Positions 8,975 through 17,177 of a stretch of DNA of 64,000 bases are shown here, piece by piece. The position numbers were made by a program, and so were the translations under genes. Below the pieces are notes generated by a model. It was not told the DNA's origin and did no database searches. It saw only the letters and a list, made by a program, of their open reading frames with translations. The stretch is from JABSQH01 sp965230015 (GTDB lineage Bacteria > Actinomycetota > Acidimicrobiia > Acidimicrobiales > Ilumatobacteraceae): the NCBI GenBank assembly GCA_965230015.1, contig CBDDKF010000002.1, forward strand, positions 620,001 to 684,000. Reading direction: 5' to 3'. Numbering within the stretch: position 1 is the stretch's first letter; the number at the start of each line of letters is the position of its first letter.

Positions 8975-10099
8975 GTGCCCTCCGACTCGATGCCCGACGG
9001 GCCAGCGCCCGGCGAACGCATCCACCTCGTGGTGCTGTTCGGCGGCGAGTCCGCCGAGCACGATGTGTCGTGCTCCACCGCGGCCCATGTGCTGCGCGCG
9101 GTCGACCCGGAGCGCTATCGGATCACGCCGGTGGGCATCGGCCGGGACGGTCAATGGGCGATCGCCGACGACGCCGTGGCGGCGCTTGCCGCCGGCCCTG
9201 GCGCGCTGCCCGATCAGCTCGACCCGAGCGGGTCGACGACCTCACCCACGCCCCTGCTCGACGATGCCACCACTGCGGGCGAGCGCACCGTGGTGCTCCC
9301 GCTGTTGCACGGCCCCATGGGCGAAGACGGCACCGTTCAAGGGCTGCTCGAGCTGGCCGGCTTGCCCTTCGTTGGTTCGGGCGTGCTCGGCTCGGCCGTG
9401 GCGATGGACAAGGCGATGGCCAAGAACATGTTGCGTGTCGCTGGGATCGCCCAAGCGAACCATCGGGTGATCACCGAACTCGATCACGTCGACAACGATC
9501 GGCTCAGCCATGAACTCGCCGACGAGCTCGGACTGCCGGCGTTCGTCAAGCCGGCCAACATGGGCAGCTCGGTCGGCGTGTCGAAGGCCCGGTCGCACGA
9601 CGAGTTGCGCACCGCGATCGATCATGCGCTGACCTACGACGAGGTGGTGATCGTCGAGGAAGCGATCGGTGGCCGCGAGATCGAGGTCGCCGTACTCGGC
9701 AACCGCCACCCTGTGGCGTCACCGCCGGGCGAGATCGTTCCGGGCGAGGAGTTCTATAGCTACGAGGACAAGTACGTCACCGACGGTGCCGAACTACGGG
9801 TGCCGGCGCCCCTCGACGCCGACGCCGCCGATGAGGTCCGGCGGCTCGCCGTCGAGGCGTTCGTTGCGCTGCGCTGCGAGGGACTGGCCCGGGTCGACTT
9901 CTTCTACGAAGCGCCCGGCGTCGGACGCGGTCGCGGCTTCCTGTGCAACGAGGTGAACACGATGCCGGGGTTCACGCCGATCTCGATGTACCCCAAACTG
10001 TGGATCGAAGCCGGGTTGACCTACCCCGACCTGATCGACCGTCTCGTGGAACTGGCCCTCGAGCGCCACGGCCGTCGCCGCCGCAACACCAAACGGTGA
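8975..10099 (+). CDS. ddl: D-alanine--D-alanine ligase
   Basis: Ddl joins two D-alanines with ATP to give the dipeptide used by MurF. The 374-residue protein begins with HLVVLFGGESAEHDVSCSTA, the N-terminal Ddl signature, then PLLHGPMGEDGTVQGLLEL, GSGVLGSAVAMDKAMAKN, the ATP-grasp stretch FVKPANMGSSVGVSKA, and the Mg-site region FLCNEVNTMPGFTPISMYP. The GTG at 8975 is preferred over the ATG at 8990 because it is 6 nt downstream of the palindromic TACCGT element. The stop codon lies inside the first of two hairpin repeats that separate it from the convergent TetR gene. Confidence 0.95.
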   Translation: MPSDSMPDGPAPGERIHLVVLFGGESAEHDVSCSTAAHVLRAVDPERYRITPVGIGRDGQWAIADDAVAALAAGPGALPDQLDPSGSTTSPTPLLDDATTAGERTVVLPLLHGPMGEDGTVQGLLELAGLPFVGSGVLGSAVAMDKAMAKNMLRVAGIAQANHRVITELDHVDNDRLSHELADELGLPAFVKPANMGSSVGVSKARSHDELRTAIDHALTYDEVVIVEEAIGGREIEVAVLGNRHPVASPPGEIVPGEEFYSYEDKYVTDGAELRVPAPLDADAADEVRRLAVEAFVALRCEGLARVDFFYEAPGVGRGRGFLCNEVNTMPGFTPISMYPKLWIEAGLTYPDLIDRLVELALERHGRRRRNTKR

Positions 10100-10195
10100 G
10101 TCACACGGCCCCCAGTGGGCCACCTCCCTCACCAGAACCACCCCACTCCTGCCACCGGTGAGTTACACGGCCCCCAGTGGGCCGCCTCGCTCACC
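10095..10195. repeat. Two copies of a 39-bp self-complementary repeat
   Basis: Units at 10095-10133 and 10157-10195 differ at 3 of 39 positions by my count. Each begins GGTGAGT and ends CTCACC, which pair, and has an inner GGCCC-CCAGT-GGGCC hairpin. They fill the gap between convergent ddl and tetR, so they probably act as a bidirectional terminator or belong to a REP-like family. Confidence 0.65.
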
Positions 10196-10206
10196 GCTCG
10201 GGGTGA

Positions 10207-10806
10207 TCACGGCGCGAGGGCGGCGCGCAGGTAGGCGCGCAATTCGTCGCGTAGGCGACGCAATCCGATCGCGTCGGGGCGCCACTCGACCGCCCGCAGC
10301 AGTGCGGGTTCGGTCGCAATACCGGTGACGGTGGCGTAGCCCATCGCGGCGATGAGCCCGGGGTCGCCCTTGCGGAGTCGGCCCGCCGCCATCTCCGAGT
10401 CGAGGTAGCCGACGGCCCGCTCAATCAGCGGCGCCAGTCGCTCGACGACCGCATCGGCGCGGTCGGGCGGGAGTCGGCTGGCCTCGCGCACCACACCGAG
10501 CAACGCCGGTCGACGCACCGCCGGGCGAAACACCGCCCGCACCACCGCGTCGATGCGGGCCAGCGGCTCGTCGGGGGCCGCACGCACGGCGGCATCGATC
10601 ACGGCCACCAGTTCGCCGGCGACCGTGTCGAGCACGGCATCGACGAGGTCGTCCTTCGAGGGAAACCAATACAGCACGGTCTGCTTGCGCACTCCGACGG
10701 CGCGAGCGATGTCGTCGAGCGACACGCCGTCGAATCCGCGCGCGCCGAACATGTCGAGCGCCGCGGCGAGGATCCGCTCGCGGGTCGGGGTGCGCTGTCC
10801 AGTCAC
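10207..10806 (-). CDS. TetR-family transcriptional regulator
   Basis: A 199-residue TetR repressor. The N-terminus carries RERILAAALDMFGARGFDGV and the recognition part LDDIARAVGVRKQTVLYWF, followed by a helical C-terminal ligand and dimerisation domain. Translation starts at GTG 10806, two bases from a 16-bp palindrome. The gene is divergent from the acyl-CoA reductase/HAD cluster, so the likely targets are itself and that cluster, with a long-chain acyl compound as a plausible ligand. The ligand is inference from context only. Confidence 0.9.
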   Translation of the reverse strand: MTGQRTPTRERILAAALDMFGARGFDGVSLDDIARAVGVRKQTVLYWFPSKDDLVDAVLDTVAGELVAVIDAAVRAAPDEPLARIDAVVRAVFRPAVRRPALLGVVREASRLPPDRADAVVERLAPLIERAVGYLDSEMAAGRLRKGDPGLIAAMGYATVTGIATEPALLRAVEWRPDAIGLRRLRDELRAYLRAALAP

Positions 10807-10808
10807 TC

Positions 10809-10824
10809 TCTACCAATTGGTAGA
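10809..10824. promoter_or_regulatory. 16-bp palindromic TetR operator
   Basis: TCTACCAATTGGTAGA is a perfect palindrome in the divergent region between tetR and the acyl-CoA reductase gene. A TAGAAC hexamer, 8 nt before the GTG at 10848, could be the -10 of the cluster. The core CCAATTGGTA resembles the right part (TCAATTGGTACC) of the inverted repeat near 2150. Confidence 0.6.
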
Positions 10825-10847
10825 CGAGCGTGGTAGAACGGTCAACC

Positions 10848-13223
10848 GTGAGTTCGATCGTGGCTGCGCTCGGCGGGAAACGCATCGCCATCACCGGGGC
10901 GACGGGGTTCGTCGGCACCGCGCTGGTCGAGCGGCTGTTGCGGGCGATCCCCGACTGCCAGCTGGTGCTGTTGGTGCGCGACGGTCAACGCACCAAGGCT
11001 GCACGGCGCACCCAACGCGAGATCCTGCGCAACGACGCCTTCGACCGCCTGCGCGCCGACCATCCCGACGACTTCGACGAGGCCGTTGCCAGCCGGATCA
11101 CCACCATCGCCGGCGACGTCACCCGCGACGGACTTGGGCTGAGCGATCCCGATCGACAGGTGTTCGCCTCGTGCGACACCGTGATCCACTCGGCCGCCGC
11201 AGTGTCGTTCGACTCACCGCTCGACAGCGCGGTGGAGATCAACCTGCTCGGCCCCGTGCGCATCGCTGAGCTGTGCCATGAACTCGGCATCACTCCGCAC
11301 CTCGTCGCCGTGTCGACGTGTTACGTCGCCGGCAACCGGCGGGGCAACGCCCCCGAGGCCCTGGTGTCGGAGGGTCCATTCGACATCGGTCTCGATTGGC
11401 GCAGCGAGGTCACCGCGAGCCGCCGGCTGCGCTCCGACACCGACGCTGCCAGCCGCACGCCCGAACGGCTCGAGGAGTTCCGCGCCGAGGCCCGTCAGGA
11501 GCTCGGTGCCGCCGGCGCTCCGGCGCTCGCCAGCAAGACAGAGTCGCTGCGGGAGAAGTGGGTGAAGGACGAACTGGTCACCGCCGGGCGGGCGCGGGCC
11601 GCTTCGGTCGGCTGGCCCGATGCGTATGCCTTCACCAAAGCCCTCGGCGAGCAGGCGCTCACCGACGTGAAGGGCAACGTGCCGGTGTCGATCGTGCGAC
11701 CGTCGATCATCGAGTCGGCCTGGGCCGAGCCACGACCCGGCTGGATCCGCGGCTTCCGCATGGCCGAGCCGGTGATCATCTCCTACGCCCGCGGGCTGCT
11801 CAGCGAGTTCCCGGGCGTTCCGGAGGGCACGGTCGACGTGATCCCCGTCGACCTCGTCGTCGCTGCGATCATCGCCGTGGCCGCGCTCGGTCCAGACGAG
11901 GCACCACCGATCACCCAGGTCGCGTCGGGATCAGCGAACCCGGTGAAGTACCGGTTCCTCGTCGACACCATCAGCGGCTGGTTCCGCGAGCACCCGGTGT
12001 ACGACAGCAAGGGACAACCGATCATCGCGCCGGAGTGGCGCTTTCCCGGTCGTGGTCGGGTCCAAGGTCAGCTCAACCGGGCGAGCAAGGTGTTGACCAC
12101 CGCCGAGAAGGCGCTGCAAACACTGCCCCTGCGCGGTCGCCAGGCCGAGTGGAGCGCCCAGATCGAGTCGCGCCGCCTCGAGGTGGAACGCGCGCAGACG
12201 TACGTGGAGCTGTACGGGCTGTACACCGAGTGCGAGGCGATCTACCAGGTCGACAACCTGATCGATGCCTGGGAAGCGCTCGACGGCGACGACCGCGCAA
12301 CGTTCAACTTCGATCCACGCTCGATCGACTGGACGACCTACATCACCGAGATCCACCTCCCGTCGATCATCCAACACGCCCGGGTGAAGACGACACCCGG
12401 CGCGTCGGCGTCGACCGACCGGATGGCGCGTATGCGTCGGCAGGTGCTCGACCCGAAGCGCCAGGTCGTCGCCTTCGACCTGGAGAACACCTTGATCGCC
12501 TCGAACGTGGTCGACAGCTACTCCTGGCTGGCGACCCGCCGCCTCGACAGCCGGGATCGGCTGCGGTACGCGCTCAAGACGCTCACCGAAGCACCGGGGC
12601 TGCTCAAGCTGGACCGCACCGACCGCACCGACTTCTTGCGCTACTTCTACCGACGGTACGAGAACGCACCGGTGGAGCAGATCGAACGCGATGCGCGGGA
12701 GATGCTGACCCACATCATCCTCACCAAGTCGTTCCCGGCCGGCTTGCGACGGGTCCGTCGCCATCGCGCCCTCGGCCACCGTACGATCTTGATCACCGGT
12801 GCGTTGAGCTTCAACGTCGAGGGACTACGCCCGCTGTTCGACGAAATCGTCGCGGCCGAGATGTCGGTGAAGCCCAACGGCACCTACTCGGGTGAGATGA
12901 TCACCGTGCCGCCCACCGGCGAAGCACGGGCACAGATCCTCGCCGACTATTGCGACGCCGAGGGATTCGACCTCGACGAGTGCGTGGCCTACGCCGACTC
13001 GTCATCAGACCTGCCGCTGTTCGAAGCCGTCGGCTTCCCCGTGGCGGTCAACCCCGAGACACGGTTGGCGGCGATCGCCCGCAAGCGCGGGTGGTTGGTC
13101 GAGCAGTGGGAGAAGGCCCCCGGCGGCCCGCGCCCCCGCCTGCCGATCGGCCCCCTGCTCCCCGAGCGCGAACGCAGATTCAAGCGAACTGTTCGTACCG
13201 CGCAGAGCGAGGCGCGCACATGA
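10848..13223 (+). CDS. Fatty acyl-CoA reductase (NAD_binding_4) fused to HAD-IB phosphatase
   Basis: A 791-residue two-domain enzyme. Residues about 1-380 form an extended-SDR acyl-CoA reductase of the male-sterility/FAR type: nucleotide loop ITGATGFVGTALVERLL, VIHSAAAVSFDSPL and catalytic YAFTK near residue 260. After a linker, residues about 535-770 form a HAD-IB phosphatase: motif I FDLENTL near residue 544, TGALSF, the Lys of MSVKPNG and YADSSSDLPLFEAVG. Motif I is D-x-E-x-T, not the usual D-x-D-x-T. The first domain would make aldehyde or alcohol from acyl-CoA; the HAD substrate is unknown. It is the first gene of a coupled cluster (10848-17121). GTG 10830 is an alternative start. Confidence 0.82.
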   Translation: MSSIVAALGGKRIAITGATGFVGTALVERLLRAIPDCQLVLLVRDGQRTKAARRTQREILRNDAFDRLRADHPDDFDEAVASRITTIAGDVTRDGLGLSDPDRQVFASCDTVIHSAAAVSFDSPLDSAVEINLLGPVRIAELCHELGITPHLVAVSTCYVAGNRRGNAPEALVSEGPFDIGLDWRSEVTASRRLRSDTDAASRTPERLEEFRAEARQELGAAGAPALASKTESLREKWVKDELVTAGRARAASVGWPDAYAFTKALGEQALTDVKGNVPVSIVRPSIIESAWAEPRPGWIRGFRMAEPVIISYARGLLSEFPGVPEGTVDVIPVDLVVAAIIAVAALGPDEAPPITQVASGSANPVKYRFLVDTISGWFREHPVYDSKGQPIIAPEWRFPGRGRVQGQLNRASKVLTTAEKALQTLPLRGRQAEWSAQIESRRLEVERAQTYVELYGLYTECEAIYQVDNLIDAWEALDGDDRATFNFDPRSIDWTTYITEIHLPSIIQHARVKTTPGASASTDRMARMRRQVLDPKRQVVAFDLENTLIASNVVDSYSWLATRRLDSRDRLRYALKTLTEAPGLLKLDRTDRTDFLRYFYRRYENAPVEQIERDAREMLTHIILTKSFPAGLRRVRRHRALGHRTILITGALSFNVEGLRPLFDEIVAAEMSVKPNGTYSGEMITVPPTGEARAQILADYCDAEGFDLDECVAYADSSSDLPLFEAVGFPVAVNPETRLAAIARKRGWLVEQWEKAPGGPRPRLPIGPLLPERERRFKRTVRTAQSEART

Positions 13224-13303
13224 CCGCGTCCACCCACGCCAGGCCGGGCGACGGCCATGGGCCGGCGCCACGAGAGGCCGAGCGCAGCGAGGCACGATTG
13301 TGA
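13220..13303 (+). CDS. Possible 27-residue linking ORF
   Basis: An ATG overlapping the stop of the acyl-reductase gene (ATGA) opens a 27-codon frame that ends in a TGA overlapping the GTG of the dehydrogenase (GTGA). The peptide is hydrophilic (MTASTHARPGDGHGPAPREA at its start) with no recognisable domain. The perfect coupling at both ends is the only argument that it is translated; it may simply hand ribosomes from one gene to the next. Confidence 0.25.
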   Translation: MTASTHARPGDGHGPAPREAERSEARL

Positions 13304-14496
13304 AGGCCCTGTACATCGATCGTTCGGTGCCGCGTCTGGGCGCGGCGCGCATCGCCGCTGGGTGGTCGGCGAGTGCCGCTGTGCGCATCGGCCCACTCGA
13401 GTACGGCGAGATCGACGACCCTGAACTGCATGGCCCGGGCTGGCACCGGGTGCACACCCGGCTCACCGGGATCTGTGGCTCCGACCTGTCGATGATCGAG
13501 GGCCACGCGTCGACGTACTTCGACGACTGGGTGTCGTTTCCGTTCGTGCCAGGCCACGAGGTGGTCGGCCAGCTCGACGACGGCACCCGGGTGGTCATCG
13601 AGCCGGTGCTCGGGCACGAGGCCCGCGGATTCCGCCCGCCATTCGACGGTGCCGCTCCTGGCGATGGCGACGACTACGCCCATCTTGCGACGGGCCCACT
13701 CGAACCGGGCATCCAAACCGGGTTCTGTTGCTCCACCGGTGGCGGCTGGGCACCGTGGTTCGTCGCCCACGAGAGCCAGCTCCACCGCATCGCCGACGAC
13801 ATGCCCGACGAACGCGCCGTGCTGGTCGAGCCGGTGGCCGGTGGTGTGCACGCCGCGCTCCTCGCCGCGCCCACCGTGCAGCAGCGAACCGACGATGGTC
13901 GGCCGGCGATCGTCGCCGTGATCGGTGCCGGCACGATGGGGCTCACCACGGTCGCTGCTCTGCGGCGCTACCTGCCCGACGTGCGGATCATCGTCGGCGC
14001 CCGCCATCCCCACCAGAAGGGGCTGGCCAGAGAGTTCGGCGCCGATGTCGTCGTCGAGCCCGACGCGCTCCCCCGCGCGGTGCGCCGCGCCGCCGGATGC
14101 CACGTGATCGGCGACTATCTGTCGTCGGGTGCTCACGTGACGATCGACGCGGTCGGCACCTCGGCGACGTTGACCGAGGCGCTGCACATCACCCGCCCGC
14201 GCGGTCGGGTGGTGATGCTCGGCATGCCCGCCGACGTGAACGTCGACCTCACCGGACTGTGGCATCGAGAAACCGAACTCAAGGGCGCCTACACCTACGG
14301 CACCGAGCGCCTCCCGGACGGATCGACACGCCGCACCTTCGACCTGGCGATCGAAACCGCCAACGAGCTGCGCGTGGAGCAGATGCTCGGCGCCACGTAT
14401 CCGCTCGCCGACCACGTCGACGCCATCGCCCACGCCGCCAACGCCGGCCGCCGCGGCACGACGAAAATCGCGTTTGAGGTAGGGGAAGGAATCTGA
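13300..14496 (+). CDS. Zinc-binding medium-chain alcohol dehydrogenase
   Basis: A 398-residue MDR dehydrogenase. GICGSDLSMIEGH and VPGHEVVG carry the Cys and the His/Glu residues of the catalytic zinc site, and VIGAGTMGLTTVAALRR is the NAD(P)-binding loop. A spacer with VIEPVLGHEARG and GFCCSTGGGWAPWFVAHE lies between the two domains, and the cofactor domain ends near RVVMLGMPADVNVDL. It follows the acyl-reductase/HAD gene through a short coupled ORF and overlaps the next gene (TGATG). It could interconvert a long-chain aldehyde and alcohol made by the upstream reductase, but that is inference from the operon. Confidence 0.87.
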   Translation: MKALYIDRSVPRLGAARIAAGWSASAAVRIGPLEYGEIDDPELHGPGWHRVHTRLTGICGSDLSMIEGHASTYFDDWVSFPFVPGHEVVGQLDDGTRVVIEPVLGHEARGFRPPFDGAAPGDGDDYAHLATGPLEPGIQTGFCCSTGGGWAPWFVAHESQLHRIADDMPDERAVLVEPVAGGVHAALLAAPTVQQRTDDGRPAIVAVIGAGTMGLTTVAALRRYLPDVRIIVGARHPHQKGLAREFGADVVVEPDALPRAVRRAAGCHVIGDYLSSGAHVTIDAVGTSATLTEALHITRPRGRVVMLGMPADVNVDLTGLWHRETELKGAYTYGTERLPDGSTRRTFDLAIETANELRVEQMLGATYPLADHVDAIAHAANAGRRGTTKIAFEVGEGI

Positions 14497-16083
14497 TGCC
14501 TCGTCCTGGATTCGTACTCGACGTCGACAAGTCGACACCGCCCACGCTGTTCTGGCACGGCGAGGGCTACCGGCTGGAGAAGTTGCCCGCCGACCGCAGC
14601 CGCATCGTGTACGCCCCCGAACCGCACGACGCGATCAAGGACATCGACGGCGCCATCCGCCATGCGCTGCTCAACCCGATCGACGCCGACCCACTTCCGG
14701 AGCAGCTGTTCCCGGGGATGAAGCTGACGATCGCCTTCGACGACGTCAGCTTGCCGTTGCCCAAGATGCGCCGACCCGATCTCCGACAGCGGATCATCGA
14801 GCAGGTGCTCACGATGGCCGCCGACGCTGGCGTCGACGACGTCGAGCTCATCGCGGCCCTTGCGCTGCACCGCCGGATGCACGACTTCGAACTCCGTCAC
14901 GCGCTCGGCGACCGGATCTACGACGCCTTCGAGCCACGCGGCTTGCTCACCCAGCACGACGCCGAGGATCCCGACAACCTGGCGTTCCTCGGCACTACGC
15001 CAGAGGGCGAGGAGATCGAGATCAACAAGCGGGCCGCCGAGTCCGACCTGCTCGTGTACGTGAACATCAACCTCGTCGCCATGGACGGCGGCTGGAAGTC
15101 GACCGCCACGGGTCTCGCCTCGTACCGGTCGCTGCGCCACCACCACAACCCGCAAACGATGGAGGCGTCGCATTCGTTCATGGACCAGCACCGTTCCGAG
15201 TTGCACAAGAGCAACTGGCGGATGGGCAAGGTCATGCGCGAGCACGGACCGAAGATCTTCCAGATCGAAACGACGCTGAACACCGACACGTTCCCCGATC
15301 CGTTCGAGTTCTTGTCGAAGCGCGAGTGGGAGTGGAACGCCAAGGACCGGGGTCTGTTCCTCGCATCGTCGAAGTCGCTCGACCGGGTGCCGGACCGCAT
15401 GTCGCGCAAGATCCTCCACGGCATCGAAGCGCCGCACCAGCTCACCAGCATCCAGGCCGGCGAGGTCGAGGCGGTGCACAAGGTGACTACCGAGAACGTC
15501 TACGACCAGCAGCTGGTCGAGGTGCAGGGACAAACCGACATCATCACGATGGGCATCCCCTACATCTGCCCGTACAACGTGCACTCGATCATGAACCCGA
15601 TCCTGGTGATGTGCACGGGCCTCGGCTACTTCTTCAACCTGTACCGCGGCATGCCGCTGGTGCGCGAGGGCGGCGTGGTGATCATGACCCACCCCACTCC
15701 CAACCAGTTCCACCCGGTCCATCACCCGAGCTACATCGACTTCTTCGAAGAGGTGTTGGCCGACACGACCGACCCCCACGAGATGTCGAAGAAGTGGGAG
15801 CAGCAGTACGCCGAAGACGAGTGGTACCGCCACCTGTACAAGACGAGCTACGCCTATCACGGGGTGCACCCGTTCTACATGTGGTACTGGGGGAGGCCAC
15901 GGCATGCAGCACGCCGACCGGGTGATCATCGTCGGCGGCGACCCCACGACGGTGCGCAAGCTCGGTTTCGTGCCGGCCTCGTCGCTCAACGATGCATTCG
16001 AGATCGCGTCCGATGTGGTCGGCCGGCACCCGACGATCACCCACGTGAAGACCCCGCCACTGTTGATCGCCGACGTGAAGTGA
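14496..16083 (+). CDS. LarA-like (DUF2088, lactate-racemase-family) protein, one frameshift
   Basis: The product is about 529 residues and matches the N-terminal DUF2088 fold of nickel-pincer lactate racemase: PGMKLTIAFDDVSLPLP, the His-rich LIAALALHRRMHDFELRHAL, and INKRAAESDLLVYVNINLV followed by GGWKSTATGLASYRSL, where LarA has its cofactor Lys region. The C-terminal part is larger than in LarA (usual length about 420). The frame breaks near 15893 in a GGGGG run; deleting one G gives YWGGHGMQHADRVIIVGGD and a natural stop at 16083. As a racemase or epimerase its substrate is unknown. It is coupled to the dehydrogenase before it. Confidence 0.75.
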
Positions 16084-16100
16084 AGTGACGGTGACCTGAA

Positions 16101-17121
16101 ATGGCCGACCGCCGCTCCCCCGCCCAGCGCAAGGCACTGCAGCAAGCGCAGCGCGCCGCTGGCGCCGCCGAGGAGCTGGTGTCGCGCGCCACCGCGCCGA
16201 TTCGGCGGCGTGGCTTCCCATATCGCGCGCCGACGGTTCCGTCCGGCGTAACGGTTCCTGAGGAGGCGTCGGGTCTCGGTGCCCACTACGACACGTCGTG
16301 GGCGCGCGATCCCCTCCCGACCGTGTTGCGCGGCGCCATCGTCGAAGGCCCGATGCGTCTTGCGGCGCGGGTGCTCACCGACCCCGAGGTCGCCGGTACC
16401 GACCGGCTGGCCGATCTCCAGCAGCTCGACGAGCCACCGCCGCTGATCTTCACGCCGAACCATCACAGCCATCTCGACACCGGCTTGATGATCCAGTCGA
16501 TCCCGATCCAGTGGCGGCACAAGCTGGTCGTGGCTGCTGCGGCCGACTACTTCTTCGACGCGCGATGGAAGGCGACGCTGTCGGCACTGGCGCTCAACGC
16601 GGTGCCGATCGATCGCGGGTCGACCGGGCGCCGTTCCGCCGACCTCACTCGGGAGCTTCTCGAGGACGGCTACAGCTTGGTGATCTACCCCGAAGGTGGC
16701 CGCTCACCAGATGGCTGGGGGCAGGATTGGAAGGGCGGCGCCGCCTATCTCTCCGGCCGCACCGGGGTCCCGGTGGTTCCGGTGTTCATCGACGGCACCG
16801 GCGCCATCTTCGGCAAGGGCATGAAGCGCCCCAAGCGCGGCCGCACCCAGGTGGTGTTCGGCGCACCGCTGCGGCCCGCCGACGGCGAGTCCACGCGCCG
16901 GTTCGGCGCACGCATTCACGATGCCGTCGCGACCCTCGGCGACGAGGCGCTCACCGACTTCTGGACCGCGCGGCGACGCGCCGCCGCCGGTACCCACGCC
17001 GACGCTGACCGGGCCCGAGTACACCGGCTGGCGGCGCGACTGGGCGCTCGCCGATCGCCGCCGCCGCGGTCGCGCCGGACGCCGCCGCGTGTCGGGCGCG
17101 CGACGCTGGCCGGAACTCTGA
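16101..17121 (+). CDS. 1-acyl-glycerol-3-phosphate acyltransferase-like (PlsC) protein, one frameshift
   Basis: A PlsC-type acyltransferase of about 340 residues. Block I is FTPNHHSHLDTGLMIQSI (NHxSHxD variant of HX4D), block II IDRGSTGRRSADLTRELL, block III IYPEGGRSPDGWG and block IV GVPVVPVFIDGTG. The family transfers an acyl chain to lysophosphatidate or a similar lysolipid at the membrane. Deleting one C of the CCC near 16993 extends the protein into TPTLTGPEYTGWRRDWALAD and a stop at 17121; without it the tail is a low-quality Arg-rich stretch. It is the last gene of the cluster beginning with the acyl-CoA reductase. Confidence 0.85.
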
Positions 17122-17163
17122 AGCACCGGTCCTGACCGGCGACCGAGGTCAGACGCATCCCAG

Positions 17164-17169
17164 TAGCGT
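17164..17169 (+). promoter_or_regulatory. -10 element of the holin/phosphatase gene
   Basis: TAGCGT, 8 nt upstream of the GTG at 17178; leaderless pattern. Confidence 0.5.
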
Positions 17170-17177
17170 CGCTTGCC

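Noticed and set aside
11318..12895. A 525-codon plus-strand frame inside the acyl-reductase/HAD gene
   Set aside because: It is an Arg-rich shadow of the real frame, without start signals or recognisable motifs.
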